Shown piece after piece: positions 44,092-52,804 of a DNA stretch of 64,000 nucleotides. The translations under genes were made by a program, and so were the position numbers. The notes under the pieces were generated by a model. It was not told where the DNA came from. It did not search any database and saw nothing but the letters and a program-made list of their open reading frames with translations. The DNA is from Spirochaetota bacterium (GTDB lineage Bacteria > Spirochaetota > Spirochaetia > Treponematales > Treponemataceae): the NCBI GenBank assembly GCA_023398165.1, contig JAEWSQ010000012.1, positions 282,575-346,574 of the forward strand, in the 5' to 3' direction. Each line of letters starts with the position of its first letter. Position 1 is the first letter of the stretch.

Positions 44092-46897
44092 ACATTGTAC
44101 CCGGATCCTTAATAACCGGAGAGCCGATTTTTGGAACATTGATTGTAAAAGAGGAGGAAAGCTTTTTACCTCTTTGTTCAAAATATCCGTCTGAGGCCTG
44201 GGAAACAGCCTCAACTTCCCATACATATTTTCCATTGTCGAGCAGCGATATGTCATCAATGATAAAGGAAGTCTGCATTATTATATCAGTTTGTGAAATA
44301 ACAGTACCGTCTTTTGACAGGGTAAAATAGTATCCCGTCGCCTGCGGATTTTTAGCCCATGTGAGAACTATTTTTGGATCTTTACGTATCTGTTCCGGTC
44401 CGAAAGTTGTTCCTGAAGCAGGACTTACAACCTGAGGGGCAGCAAGAAGAGGAACGGGCAGTATTGTGAAAGAATAGGTATCTTCACACGTAATATCCAG
44501 CGAATCATACGATACACCCTGTACCGTCCAGTAATATGTTCCTTCTTTTAAGCGGGTCAGGCTGAAAGTGTTTTTCAGATCCCTGGAATCATAGATAATA
44601 GAAGCGGCCGGGGATGTCAGAGGATTTTTAGTTTTACTGACAACTACCCGCACTGAAGAAACCTCATCCCGGGAAGCCCAGCTGAAATTAACCGGAGTCC
44701 GGAGCGCTTTGAGACCGTCAAGACGTGTGCCGTTTGCAGGATTCATTTGTGTAATGGGTTTAAGAATTCTGAGAATAAAGGAATCCCGTGTTATTAATCC
44801 GGTTCGTCTTGTGGATACGAGGCTTTCTTCTGCAAATGCCTGTACAGTCCATGTGTAAGCCCCTTCGTTTTGCAGACCCATCGGCACACTTACCGCAGTA
44901 TTGGTAACATAGGTATTTTCAAAAAGCAGATTCTCTGCTTCTGCGGAATCATATAATTTAAACTGATAATAATCTGCATTGGCAACTTTCTTCCAGGAGA
45001 AATTTACAGAACCGTCTTTTTTAATAACAACTTTCTGTCCGGAATATGGTCCTTCGGTAAGCGGTTTTGGCAAAGATTGAACAACATAGAATTCTTTTGC
45101 GGGTGTCGCTAGTTCGGTATCGGTTGAAATGTCGGCCTTGATTCTCCAGTACCATGTTCCAGGCGTCAAATACTTGTTTTGAGCAGATAGTGCGGAAACG
45201 GGTTCATCGTACACCGGGTTGGTAAATGCTGCGTTATCAGCAATTTGGAATCTGGTGACAAACGAAATATTTGTTTTCCATGAAAAGATGGTATCTGCAA
45301 TCAGGTTTGATGCGATGGTATATCTGTCGGGCGGGAACACAGAGCGCTGTACAATTTCCCCTTCGGTTGCAATAAAACTGCGCACAGCGGAAAGCTGTGA
45401 ATTGTTGCCTTCAATATCAGTCTGCAGTACGGCCCAATACCATTTTCCTGTTTTAAGCTGATATTCGAGCGTGTTAAGGTTTATATAGTTTTCTGCGACG
45501 GTAGATGAGAGAAGAGGAGAAGACAGGTCGCTGTTTTGCGATAACGTGAACGTATAATTCTGCGCTTCATTCTCTTTTTTCCAGGAGAAGTACACAGAAT
45601 TGTTAAGTCCCAGCGAATTTACAAAACCATTGTCGGCAGGGAGTGCAGGCTGAGGAGCACTAAGATCGCCGCTTTGTTCAATATTGAACGAAGAAATTTT
45701 TGAAGGAGAAGTAAATCCGGTATTATTGACCGAATAGTACGGAGTTACTCTCCAGTAGTACCTTCCTTTTTCGAGGGTGTTAAGCATGAGCGATGTCTGG
45801 CTGGTTTTCTGCGCCACAAGAGGATTTGACATAGCTTCATTATCAGCTATTTCCACCTGATATGAAGAAGCCCAATCGTTGCCTTTCCATACAAAGCGTA
45901 TAGTGGGCAGCTTCTTTCTGTAGATCATGGGATTTTTATCTGAAGGAGCAATCAAAGATGGGGAAGGAGCATCGAGCATGGTTATCTTTCCGGAATCCCC
46001 TGTAATCCCCGTATCGAAGTCTTCACCAAGAATTGGATAGATGCGCCAATAGCAGGTTCCGTTGGGTATAGAAAGAGTAACGCTGGATTTTTTTGTAATA
46101 TCGAGAGCATCATAAATGGAGGTAAAATTTTTGTCGGAAGAAGTTTCAAGATGTATATATGTGTTCGCCGGAACATTTACCGTATTCCATGAAAAAAGAA
46201 CCTCTTTAGCCTTCCCGCTGTGATTCAGTATCATTGTGTTCTTTGAGGGTTGTGTTAGGACAACACCGGGCATGATTACCGGTTTCCCGCTTTCATCCAT
46301 CTGTATTGCAGAGCCTTCACTTATTACCTGTTCTCCTTCAGTCGTTGAAACAAGGGCATTCCCGCTCATTACCTGAACTCTTAAGGGATTTGCTTCTTCA
46401 CCGGAAGAAGATGCACCCAGTCCTGCCGTCAGCGAGGACCCTGCTTCAACCTTCATCTGCGTACCGCCTGAAGAGATTGAAACAGACTTTGATGTCGCAG
46501 CGGTATTCACACTAATATTGCCTTCGCTGAATGAGACAGCCGCTCCCTCTCCTTCCGCATCATAAAAAATTTGTGCCAGTGTATTTTCGTGCAGCGCCAT
46601 TTCGCTGCCGTCAATAAAAGTTACTGTTGCTTCTGAAAGAGCTGCGGTTCGGATGGTGTCGCCGTTATACACCGGGGACTTGTTTTTTAAACGGTCCCAA
46701 ATAATCCTGTCTATAAATTTACGCTGCGCGGATTTATATTTAAATGTTATTGTAGCTATAGGTTCTTCCGACTGCCGGATAAGCGACTGGTTAAAATCTT
46801 TCCAGAAAAGATACACGCTTATTGCAATACCGGTGCAGCAGATTATGGTAGTGAGAAAATCACTTAGCTTCGAACTTGTACTTTTTCTCTTCTGCAT
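44081..46897 (-). CDS. FecR-domain protein with multiple Fn3-like repeats
   Basis: 938 residues. One N-terminal membrane helix (about 13-32), then a FecR domain (about 60-205: 'KSPVYNGDTIRTAALSEATVTF', 'MALHENTLAQIFYD', 'GNISVNTAATSKSVSISSGG'), then about seven Fn3-like beta repeats, each with a 'FSWK' strand and a 'GKWYWAV' or 'GTYYWTV' strand. It is probably anchored in the inner membrane and spans the periplasm. The first 38 bases overlap the cyclase gene and the last 11 overlap the IPT gene, so the three are one unit. The exact role is not known; Treponema species have similar cyclase-FecR neighbourhoods. Confidence 0.82.
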   Translation of the reverse strand: MQKRKSTSSKLSDFLTTIICCTGIAISVYLFWKDFNQSLIRQSEEPIATITFKYKSAQRKFIDRIIWDRLKNKSPVYNGDTIRTAALSEATVTFIDGSEMALHENTLAQIFYDAEGEGAAVSFSEGNISVNTAATSKSVSISSGGTQMKVEAGSSLTAGLGASSSGEEANPLRVQVMSGNALVSTTEGEQVISEGSAIQMDESGKPVIMPGVVLTQPSKNTMILNHSGKAKEVLFSWNTVNVPANTYIHLETSSDKNFTSIYDALDITKKSSVTLSIPNGTCYWRIYPILGEDFDTGITGDSGKITMLDAPSPSLIAPSDKNPMIYRKKLPTIRFVWKGNDWASSYQVEIADNEAMSNPLVAQKTSQTSLMLNTLEKGRYYWRVTPYYSVNNTGFTSPSKISSFNIEQSGDLSAPQPALPADNGFVNSLGLNNSVYFSWKKENEAQNYTFTLSQNSDLSSPLLSSTVAENYINLNTLEYQLKTGKWYWAVLQTDIEGNNSQLSAVRSFIATEGEIVQRSVFPPDRYTIASNLIADTIFSWKTNISFVTRFQIADNAAFTNPVYDEPVSALSAQNKYLTPGTWYWRIKADISTDTELATPAKEFYVVQSLPKPLTEGPYSGQKVVIKKDGSVNFSWKKVANADYYQFKLYDSAEAENLLFENTYVTNTAVSVPMGLQNEGAYTWTVQAFAEESLVSTRRTGLITRDSFILRILKPITQMNPANGTRLDGLKALRTPVNFSWASRDEVSSVRVVVSKTKNPLTSPAASIIYDSRDLKNTFSLTRLKEGTYYWTVQGVSYDSLDITCEDTYSFTILPVPLLAAPQVVSPASGTTFGPEQIRKDPKIVLTWAKNPQATGYYFTLSKDGTVISQTDIIMQTSFIIDDISLLDNGKYVWEVEAVSQASDGYFEQRGKKLSSSFTINVPKIGSPVIKDPGTMYGR

Positions 46898-48731
46898 CTG
46901 TGTCTACCTTATCGAGTTCAGGAGCTGGAATTCCAAGCATTGTACGGACTTCTGCCAATGATTTAGGTCCGGTAATTCCCGCGCCCTGAATATCTGTTGC
47001 TTTAGGAATATTAACAACAGCATACATTTTAACCGGTTCTGCTTTTCCCTTTACGGTGACAGACGGCATTTGTTCAACAAGTACAAAATCTTTAATAAGA
47101 TTATAGGTGTTTTCGGTAATAAGAATATCGGTACCCATAGGTTTATTTAAAGCTTCGGTACGGGAAGCAAAGTTTACCGCATCTCCAATGACGGTATACT
47201 CCATTCTTTCACTGGATCCGATCTGACCTGCAACGACAGATCCGGTGTTTATTCCGCATCCTATTTTTAGAATGGGTTTTCGGGGTCCGCCTCTGCCCTT
47301 GTTAAATTCCATCAGTGCGCTTCTCATCATAAGCGCAGCTTTTACACAATTATACGCATCGGTTATGGAATTTCCCGTGGAAACCGGCGTGCCCCATACG
47401 GCCATAATAGCATCCCCGATGTATTTATCTACAACACCGCCGGTTTCATTTACGCAGCGGACCATGCGTGTCATGTAGTCATTGAGAAATTCAACAACCT
47501 CATGAGGTTCAAGGGATTCAGACATAGCAGTAAACCCGCGGATGTCGGAGAAGAAAATGGTACAGATCTTCGTTTCACCGCCGAGGGTCAGCTCGCCTTT
47601 CATGGCTTTTTCTGCAATATCTTTATTAATGAACCTTCCGAAAGTGTCTTTAAGTCTTTCCCGTTCTGCAAGACCTTTACCCATGCTTACGAAACTTTCA
47701 GTTAAAATTCCCAGTTCATCATTTGTAGTTTTTTTCAATGAAATATCGTATTTACCCTCTTCTATCTGGTGTGCGGCTTCTGCAAGTCTTTTAACCGGAG
47801 AGCTTATTGTTTTTGACCAGAACCAAATAAATAAAATTGCTGTAAAAAGAACACCTATGGTAAGGTAAATATTGCGCCTTGTGGTTGCCTGAACAGCTTC
47901 GAAAACAACACTGGTTGGTATTGTTGTGATCACAGCCATGTCGCCGACGCTCAGTTTTGTGTATGCGCCGAAGTATTCCACCCCTTTGTCGTCGGTAAAC
48001 AGAAGCTGTCTCGATTCATCGGTACTGCTTCTCATCTGGGTTACGATGGGTAAAGAAGCCATAGAAGCACCGGCTGCAACAAGAGAATAATCGGAATGGA
48101 GAAGAATGTCGTCGTTGTGATTTATGAGAAAAGAAGTATTTACTGATGAGGAACCAAAACTTTCAGTAAGGGAATCTGCGGAGAAAAGCATGATGACAGA
48201 CTGACTGCGGCCTGTTTCCTCGTACGGATAAAAAAGAGCAATGAGCGGGATCTGGAAAACAGGAGCCGCATTGACTGCAAGTGTTTCTCCTTCTGCAGAG
48301 CGGGCGATGGCATCCTGTTCATTAGCAAGAAATTCAGATATAAGAGCTGCATCGAGTTCGTTTGACAAAAAAAACCGGGTATTAATCAGTTCCTTTTCAC
48401 CTGGTATGAGGATTGCGGCAATATCAGAATTGCGTTCAAAAAACAAATTGATAGTCTGCCGTCCTATTCCCTCTGTGTTGCCAAGACTGTTAAGCATATC
48501 GAGCAAAAGAAAGGTGTTTGACCGGACAGAGTTGACCTTATTGAAAGCCTCGCTAGCGCTTCTTGTATTTATAGTTAAGTTGTAGCTTTCCTGTGTTACC
48601 TGTGTGTCGTTTGAAATAATATACGAAACTAATCCGGTTATTATTCCGAGCGCGGTGACTACCAGAATACTGACTATGGTAATAAGCTTAACACTGATCG
48701 GAAATCTTACCTTTTGCTTTTTCTTACTCAT
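46860..48731 (-). CDS. Membrane-bound class III adenylate/guanylate cyclase
   Basis: 623 residues. Membrane helix (about 13-33), extracytoplasmic Cache-like sensor (about 40-275), second helix (about 282-302), HAMP linker, and a class III cyclase domain (about 375-560). Metal-binding Asp residues are in 'IFFSDIRGFTAMSE' and 'VDKYIGDAIMAVWG'; 'RMEYTVIGDAVNFASR' holds the transition-state Asn/Arg region. cAMP is the likelier product, as for other bacterial sensor cyclases. An external signal should change cAMP, which the two-domain binding protein encoded at 49171-50421 could read. Start after AAAGGATCTCCGG. Confidence 0.92.
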   Translation of the reverse strand: MSKKKQKVRFPISVKLITIVSILVVTALGIITGLVSYIISNDTQVTQESYNLTINTRSASEAFNKVNSVRSNTFLLLDMLNSLGNTEGIGRQTINLFFERNSDIAAILIPGEKELINTRFFLSNELDAALISEFLANEQDAIARSAEGETLAVNAAPVFQIPLIALFYPYEETGRSQSVIMLFSADSLTESFGSSSVNTSFLINHNDDILLHSDYSLVAAGASMASLPIVTQMRSSTDESRQLLFTDDKGVEYFGAYTKLSVGDMAVITTIPTSVVFEAVQATTRRNIYLTIGVLFTAILFIWFWSKTISSPVKRLAEAAHQIEEGKYDISLKKTTNDELGILTESFVSMGKGLAERERLKDTFGRFINKDIAEKAMKGELTLGGETKICTIFFSDIRGFTAMSESLEPHEVVEFLNDYMTRMVRCVNETGGVVDKYIGDAIMAVWGTPVSTGNSITDAYNCVKAALMMRSALMEFNKGRGGPRKPILKIGCGINTGSVVAGQIGSSERMEYTVIGDAVNFASRTEALNKPMGTDILITENTYNLIKDFVLVEQMPSVTVKGKAEPVKMYAVVNIPKATDIQGAGITGPKSLAEVRTMLGIPAPELDKVDTDAEEKKYKFEAK

Positions 48732-48890
48732 CCGGAGATCCTTTTTTAAAATACCGATAACTCTCTTATTAAGGCAAGTATAATTACTATTAATAATAAC
48801 ACATTTATAACTTTATAGCAAAAATTATACACGGTATATAGAAAAAAGAGAAGATAATAGTAACTATTTTGTTTGATAAAAAATGATTAT

Positions 48891-49068
48891 AGCCAACTAT
48901 CGGACTTGCCTTTCAGTCGTTCGCATCGTGCGAACTCCTTACAGGCCGCGTTCAGCTCCTTTCGCGTGCATCCATGCACGCTTTTCCTCGTATTCACTCG
49001 GCGGAGCTTCACGATCAAGTCCGATGCCTGTTAGTAAATTTTGGATTATCAGCCAACTATCGGACTTG
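48891..49068. repeat. Direct repeat of the tRNA-Thr 3' end flanking a palindromic 127-base element
   Basis: AGCCAACTATCGGACTTG (the last 18 bases of the tRNA gene, complement) occurs at 48891-48908 and again, as part of the tRNA, at 49051-49068, each preceded by GATTAT. Inside, ATCGGACTTG (48899-48908) is matched by its inverse CAAGTCCGAT (49016-49025). Between these are two perfect hairpins: GTTCGCA-TCG-TGCGAAC (48919-48935) and GCGTGCAT-CC-ATGCACGC (48964-48981). This looks like a small non-autonomous insertion or recombination product at a tRNA 3' end. There is no ORF. Confidence 0.7.
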
Positions 49069-49123
49069 AACCGATTACCTGCACGTTACGAGGGTGCTGC
49101 TCTGCCAGGTGAGCTAAGTTGGC
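49051..49123 (-). tRNA. tRNA-Thr (anticodon CGU)
   Basis: Read on the minus strand it folds completely: acceptor GCCAACT/AGTTGGC, D arm GCTC/GAGC, anticodon arm GCACC-CTCGTAA-CGTGC with anticodon CGT, and T arm ATCGG-TTCAAGT-CCGAT, 73 bases including discriminator T. CCA is not encoded. The last pair of the anticodon stem is a C-C mismatch. The 3' third is duplicated at 48891. Confidence 0.9.
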
Positions 49124-49170
49124 ATAAAAGATGATGAAAGTATAGGGAAAAAAAAGAGAAAGGTCAAGAA

Positions 49171-50421
49171 TTAGTGGCGCTGCTGGCAGCGGGCATCGAC
49201 AAGACGTTTAAAGTCGACAATATTCGGTACAATTATGTGGGTGTCATAGACTTCTATTTTTCGTTTTTCCACAAATTTGCCGATTTCGTCCCGTACAACA
49301 TCCACGGGAAGTCCTGCCCAGTGTGATACATCCTGTATGGTTAAGTTAAACCGCCGCGAACGGTCGACAGTATTCGGGGAGGGATTCATTTCGTCAAACA
49401 TGAGGAATACATCGCAGATGCGCGCCTGAATATCCTGTATTACAAGAATTTTGAAGCGTCTTTTCTGATCGTATATGCGTTTGCAGAACAGTTTTAATAG
49501 AATAAGTGCAATCTGGGGATTGCCTGTTATGAGAATTTCAAAGTTCTCTTTATTGAATTCTAGAACTTCGACAGTATCTATGGCTACGCAGGTCGCAGAA
49601 CGGGGCGAGTTTTCAAGAATAGCCATTTCTCCGAAGAATTCACCCGGCATCAGGATGTCCAGATTTTTTTTAGCACCCTTTACGCATTTAACAAGCTGAA
49701 CCCTGCCCGACTGTATGAGGTAAAAACAGTCTCCGGGTTCATATTCTGCAATAATAACGGAATCGTTTTCAAATTTTTTGGCAAACCTGCTGAATGCAGG
49801 AAGGGAAAACTGTTTAAGTGCTCCCTGTACCGATGCAGCCGTGGATGCTGCAACCGGGTCATGATGCCGTGCCCTTGTGGTCTGCATGTCGAGACGTTTC
49901 TTTGCATCGGTATAGAGCTTTGCAATAGTATCTTTATGTATGGAAGTGGGGAAGCGTGTTAAAAATTTTATACATACATCACAGCAGGACTTATACTCTT
50001 CTTCCTCAAAAAAACTTTGAGCAACAGAAACCATTCCGGACTGCTGATTAACTTCTTCATGGCTGTTCAATATTGATTCTGTTTTTTTATGTATTGCGCG
50101 AAGCTGGTTTGAAAATACCTTAAGCATTTTTAAGATAACCTGCTTATTGCCGCTGAACATTTTCTCAAATTCCTGAACGGTAAGGGCTATTGTCAATGAT
50201 TCTGTCACAACTGTTGCTGTTTCTTCGCGGGGAAAATGACCTAATGCAGATTTTACACCGAAAAACTCGCCTTCTTTAATATGCTCTGTTACAGGAACTC
50301 CCGTTTCAATATCGGTGCTGGTCAATATAACATTTCCCTTTTGCAAAATAAAGATGCGTTCGTCTTTATCGCCCGAGAAATAAATAATAGAACCTTTTGT
50401 GTATTGCATTGCCTTAGGCAT
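49171..50421 (-). CDS. Crp-like protein with two cyclic-nucleotide-binding domains
   Basis: 416 residues. Domain 1 (about 5-125) is cNMP-binding-like but its phosphate cassette is degenerate ('GEFFGVKSALGHFPREETATVV'). A helical linker (about 125-205) follows. Domain 2 (about 210-325) has the full cassette 'GEMAILENSPRSATCVAI' expected to bind cAMP. The C-terminus (about 330-416) carries a winged-helix-like part ('LTIQDVSHWAGLPVDVVRDEI'). It may be a cAMP-responsive DNA-binding protein or a signalling adaptor. It lies close to the class III cyclase gene, although the tRNA separates them. Start after GAGAGGAAC. Confidence 0.85.
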   Translation of the reverse strand: MPKAMQYTKGSIIYFSGDKDERIFILQKGNVILTSTDIETGVPVTEHIKEGEFFGVKSALGHFPREETATVVTESLTIALTVQEFEKMFSGNKQVILKMLKVFSNQLRAIHKKTESILNSHEEVNQQSGMVSVAQSFFEEEEYKSCCDVCIKFLTRFPTSIHKDTIAKLYTDAKKRLDMQTTRARHHDPVAASTAASVQGALKQFSLPAFSRFAKKFENDSVIIAEYEPGDCFYLIQSGRVQLVKCVKGAKKNLDILMPGEFFGEMAILENSPRSATCVAIDTVEVLEFNKENFEILITGNPQIALILLKLFCKRIYDQKRRFKILVIQDIQARICDVFLMFDEMNPSPNTVDRSRRFNLTIQDVSHWAGLPVDVVRDEIGKFVEKRKIEVYDTHIIVPNIVDFKRLVDARCQQRH

Positions 50422-50500
50422 CTTTTGTTCCTCTCAACTTTTAAAAACATGCATTATCAGTTGAATATACTTCAAAATTATAACACAAAAACTGAAAATA

Positions 50501-50509
50501 TGCTATTGT
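50501..50509 (+). promoter_or_regulatory. Extended -10 of the PHP phosphatase gene, probable leaderless start
   Basis: TGCTATTGT is an extended -10 (TGn plus TATTGT) that ends six bases before the ATG at 50516. The gap is all T, so no ribosome site exists. Confidence 0.45.
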
Positions 50510-50515
50510 TTTTTT

Positions 50516-51367
50516 ATGATAGATTTACACTCTCACTCTGCTGCATCCGACGGGTCTTTAACTCCTGCTTCACTTGTCCGTTATGCTGCAGAAAAGGGAA
50601 TCCGGGTACTGGCACTTACCGATCACGATACGGTTGACGGTCTGAGCGAAGCTGATAATGCCTGCCGTTCTGCCGGAATTACGTTTGTTCCCGGCGTTGA
50701 ACTCAATATTGCATGGCCGACCGGGGAGTTTCACCTGCTTGGACTGTCTCTGCAGACTATTTCACCATCGCTTGCGAAACTTCTTCAGGATCTTCAGCAC
50801 AGCAGAATCGACCGTAATAAGCAGATACTAGAAACGATGAAAAACGATGGAATTAATATCAGTTTTGAAGCATTATCAGAATATTATGACACAAAAAGTC
50901 TAGGGCGACCGCATATAGCAGATTTTTTAGTTAAAAATAAGTTTGCTAAAACAGTACAGCAGGCTTTTGACAAATTTTTGGGGAAAGGAAGACCCTATTA
51001 TGTCGGGCGCCAGGGCTTGAATCTTGACGAGGCTGTAAAGGCTGTACTTGACTGCGGCGGAATACCCGTACTTGCTCATCCGATGTCGCTGTATGTTTCA
51101 TGGGGGAAACTCGAACCAGTACTTACGGATTTATTTGAGCGGGGCATACAGGGTTTGGAGGCATGGCATCCGGGGGCGCGGGTCGGGGAATGCATAAGAC
51201 TCGAGGAGCTTGGTAAAAAAATCGGCTACTTTATAACTGCAGGCAGTGATTTTCATGGCGAAAAAGTGAGAAAGGACAGGAAAATAGGGCACACCGCCGG
51301 AATGAAAAAAATAGAAGACCGATTTTGGACAGAAGAATTGGAGCCTGCGATACGAAAAAGAGAGTAG
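50516..51367 (+). CDS. PHP-domain phosphoesterase (YciV/RNase AM type)
   Basis: 283 residues. The PHP metal motifs are clear: 'DLHSHSAASDG' at the N-terminus, 'LALTDHDTVDGL', 'FVPGVELNI', 'PVLAHP' and the final 'TAGSDFHG'. Proteins of this form hydrolyse 3',5'-nucleoside bisphosphates and trim RNA 5' ends. Length is normal. It has its own promoter and no close partner gene. Confidence 0.9.
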   Translation: MIDLHSHSAASDGSLTPASLVRYAAEKGIRVLALTDHDTVDGLSEADNACRSAGITFVPGVELNIAWPTGEFHLLGLSLQTISPSLAKLLQDLQHSRIDRNKQILETMKNDGINISFEALSEYYDTKSLGRPHIADFLVKNKFAKTVQQAFDKFLGKGRPYYVGRQGLNLDEAVKAVLDCGGIPVLAHPMSLYVSWGKLEPVLTDLFERGIQGLEAWHPGARVGECIRLEELGKKIGYFITAGSDFHGEKVRKDRKIGHTAGMKKIEDRFWTEELEPAIRKRE

Positions 51368-51559
51368 GGGATTTTTCCTTTCTCTTCATAATGCTTATTT
51401 ACATAGTAAAACTGATATAAAGCTCAGTATTTTACGCTGTTTAGTAAGAGAAAAGTTCTTTAGTACATACAGGCTGCTCTTTAAAAATAACAGCTTTGCG
51501 CTATAGTATACATATCGAAAAGTAAAAACGCTCAACAGATCTTTTCGAAAGGTTCATGT

Positions 51560-52804
51560 ATGATTGAGAGAAAAAAACGTATAAAAGCAGTTTTTCTCGC
51601 CTTTGCCTTTCTTTTTTATTGTACACTTTCCTCGGCAGAAGAAACTCAAACAGAATCCCGTACCGCACTTGTTATCGGCAATAGTGCATATGAAGAGCCT
51701 TTATTATCTTCTGCTGTAAATGCTCTGGAAATGAAAAATGCCCTTGAAAGTCTTGGATTTACGGTATTGTTTTATACCGATCTTGATCTTACTTCGATGA
51801 TTGACATCCTTCAGAATTTTACTAAAACTGCATCGGAAAGCGATACCTGCCTGCTGTATTTTTCAGGATATACGTATCAGACATTGGTTGATGGTTATAT
51901 GCTCCCTGCAAACACTATTGCAAACTCTGAAGAAGATATTGTACAAAACACGATTTCTTTATCTGATATAAGCACAAGACTTGCAAGAACAGGCTGTAAG
52001 CGTTCTTTTATGTTTCTAGACACTGTAAGTTATACCAGTTTTCTTGAGGAGGACGAAGTTCCAAAAGAGCTCAGAATTCCTCCGGAAACAAAGGATATGA
52101 GCGGTGTTTATTCTTTCGGTACCCTGCCGTATGAAATTTTTACCAGGGATGAAACGCGCTCAACTCCCTTCACTGAAAGTCTTGTAAAAAATTTAGCTCA
52201 AAAGGGACAGGATATTCGTTTATTATATGGAACAATTGCAACTGATGCTAAAGACGCATCGGATTCAAAGCAGGTTCTCCAGACCGGCATGACGCTTCTG
52301 GATGAGTACTGCTTTATACCGAAAGAAATCGAAATTAGTGCTGAGGACTCTCCTGCAAGTGAAGAGGATGCTGCCCGTCAGGTCTCTTTTGCCCGCATAA
52401 ATGAGCTGCTTGTTCAAAAGGCAGAACAGGAAAGGATGCTGGCAACAGCTGAGCGTAAAAATAAAGCTGCTCTTGTGCTAGGGGGTGTCGGGGTCTGTGC
52501 TGCGGTAGTTTCAGGGTTAATATATCTGATTGGAAGTTCCAGCATGAAAGAATATGAAGCATCAGTAATTACAGAAACGGTAGACGCAAAGAGAATAGAT
52601 ACTGAAATTTATTCACGTGTATGCAGCGGCTCTCTCATAGTGTTCGGTACAAGCGGAATAGGAGCTTTGTTAACATACTTTTTGCCTCCTTTTGATAAAA
52701 CAGTCCGGCAGAACATAACGAATATTGATAAAGAAATACAGAGTTTATCTCAGGAACCTGAGGCAGAGGATAATACAGAAAAATCAGCAGAGGCAGTGCA
52801 ATGA
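51560..52804 (+). CDS. Exported caspase-like (peptidase C14 fold) protein lacking the catalytic pair
   Basis: 414 residues. Signal peptide (about 8-27), caspase-like fold (about 33-240: 'RTALVIGNSAYEEPLLSSAVNALEMKNALESLGF' region, 'CLLYFSGYTYQ', 'RSFMFLDTVSYT'), then a coiled region and two membrane helices (about 300-322 and 355-378). In active members the SG is followed by His and the LD by A-C; here Tyr104 and Val156 stand there, so it should not cleave proteins. It is coupled by ATGA to the lipoprotein gene that follows, and they probably work together at the envelope. A promoter-like TATAGT lies near 51512, and GAAAGGTTCATGT precedes the ATG. Confidence 0.8.
   Translation: MIERKKRIKAVFLAFAFLFYCTLSSAEETQTESRTALVIGNSAYEEPLLSSAVNALEMKNALESLGFTVLFYTDLDLTSMIDILQNFTKTASESDTCLLYFSGYTYQTLVDGYMLPANTIANSEEDIVQNTISLSDISTRLARTGCKRSFMFLDTVSYTSFLEEDEVPKELRIPPETKDMSGVYSFGTLPYEIFTRDETRSTPFTESLVKNLAQKGQDIRLLYGTIATDAKDASDSKQVLQTGMTLLDEYCFIPKEIEISAEDSPASEEDAARQVSFARINELLVQKAEQERMLATAERKNKAALVLGGVGVCAAVVSGLIYLIGSSSMKEYEASVITETVDAKRIDTEIYSRVCSGSLIVFGTSGIGALLTYFLPPFDKTVRQNITNIDKEIQSLSQEPEAEDNTEKSAEAVQ

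Noticed and set aside
48909..49015. Second tRNA or small RNA gene in the palindromic element
   Set aside because: The hairpins do not form a cloverleaf, and no promoter or terminator was recognised.
50281..50637. 118-residue forward ORF overlapping the start of the PHP gene
   Set aside because: Antisense to the two-domain cNMP-binding protein gene and out of frame with the PHP gene; no motif.
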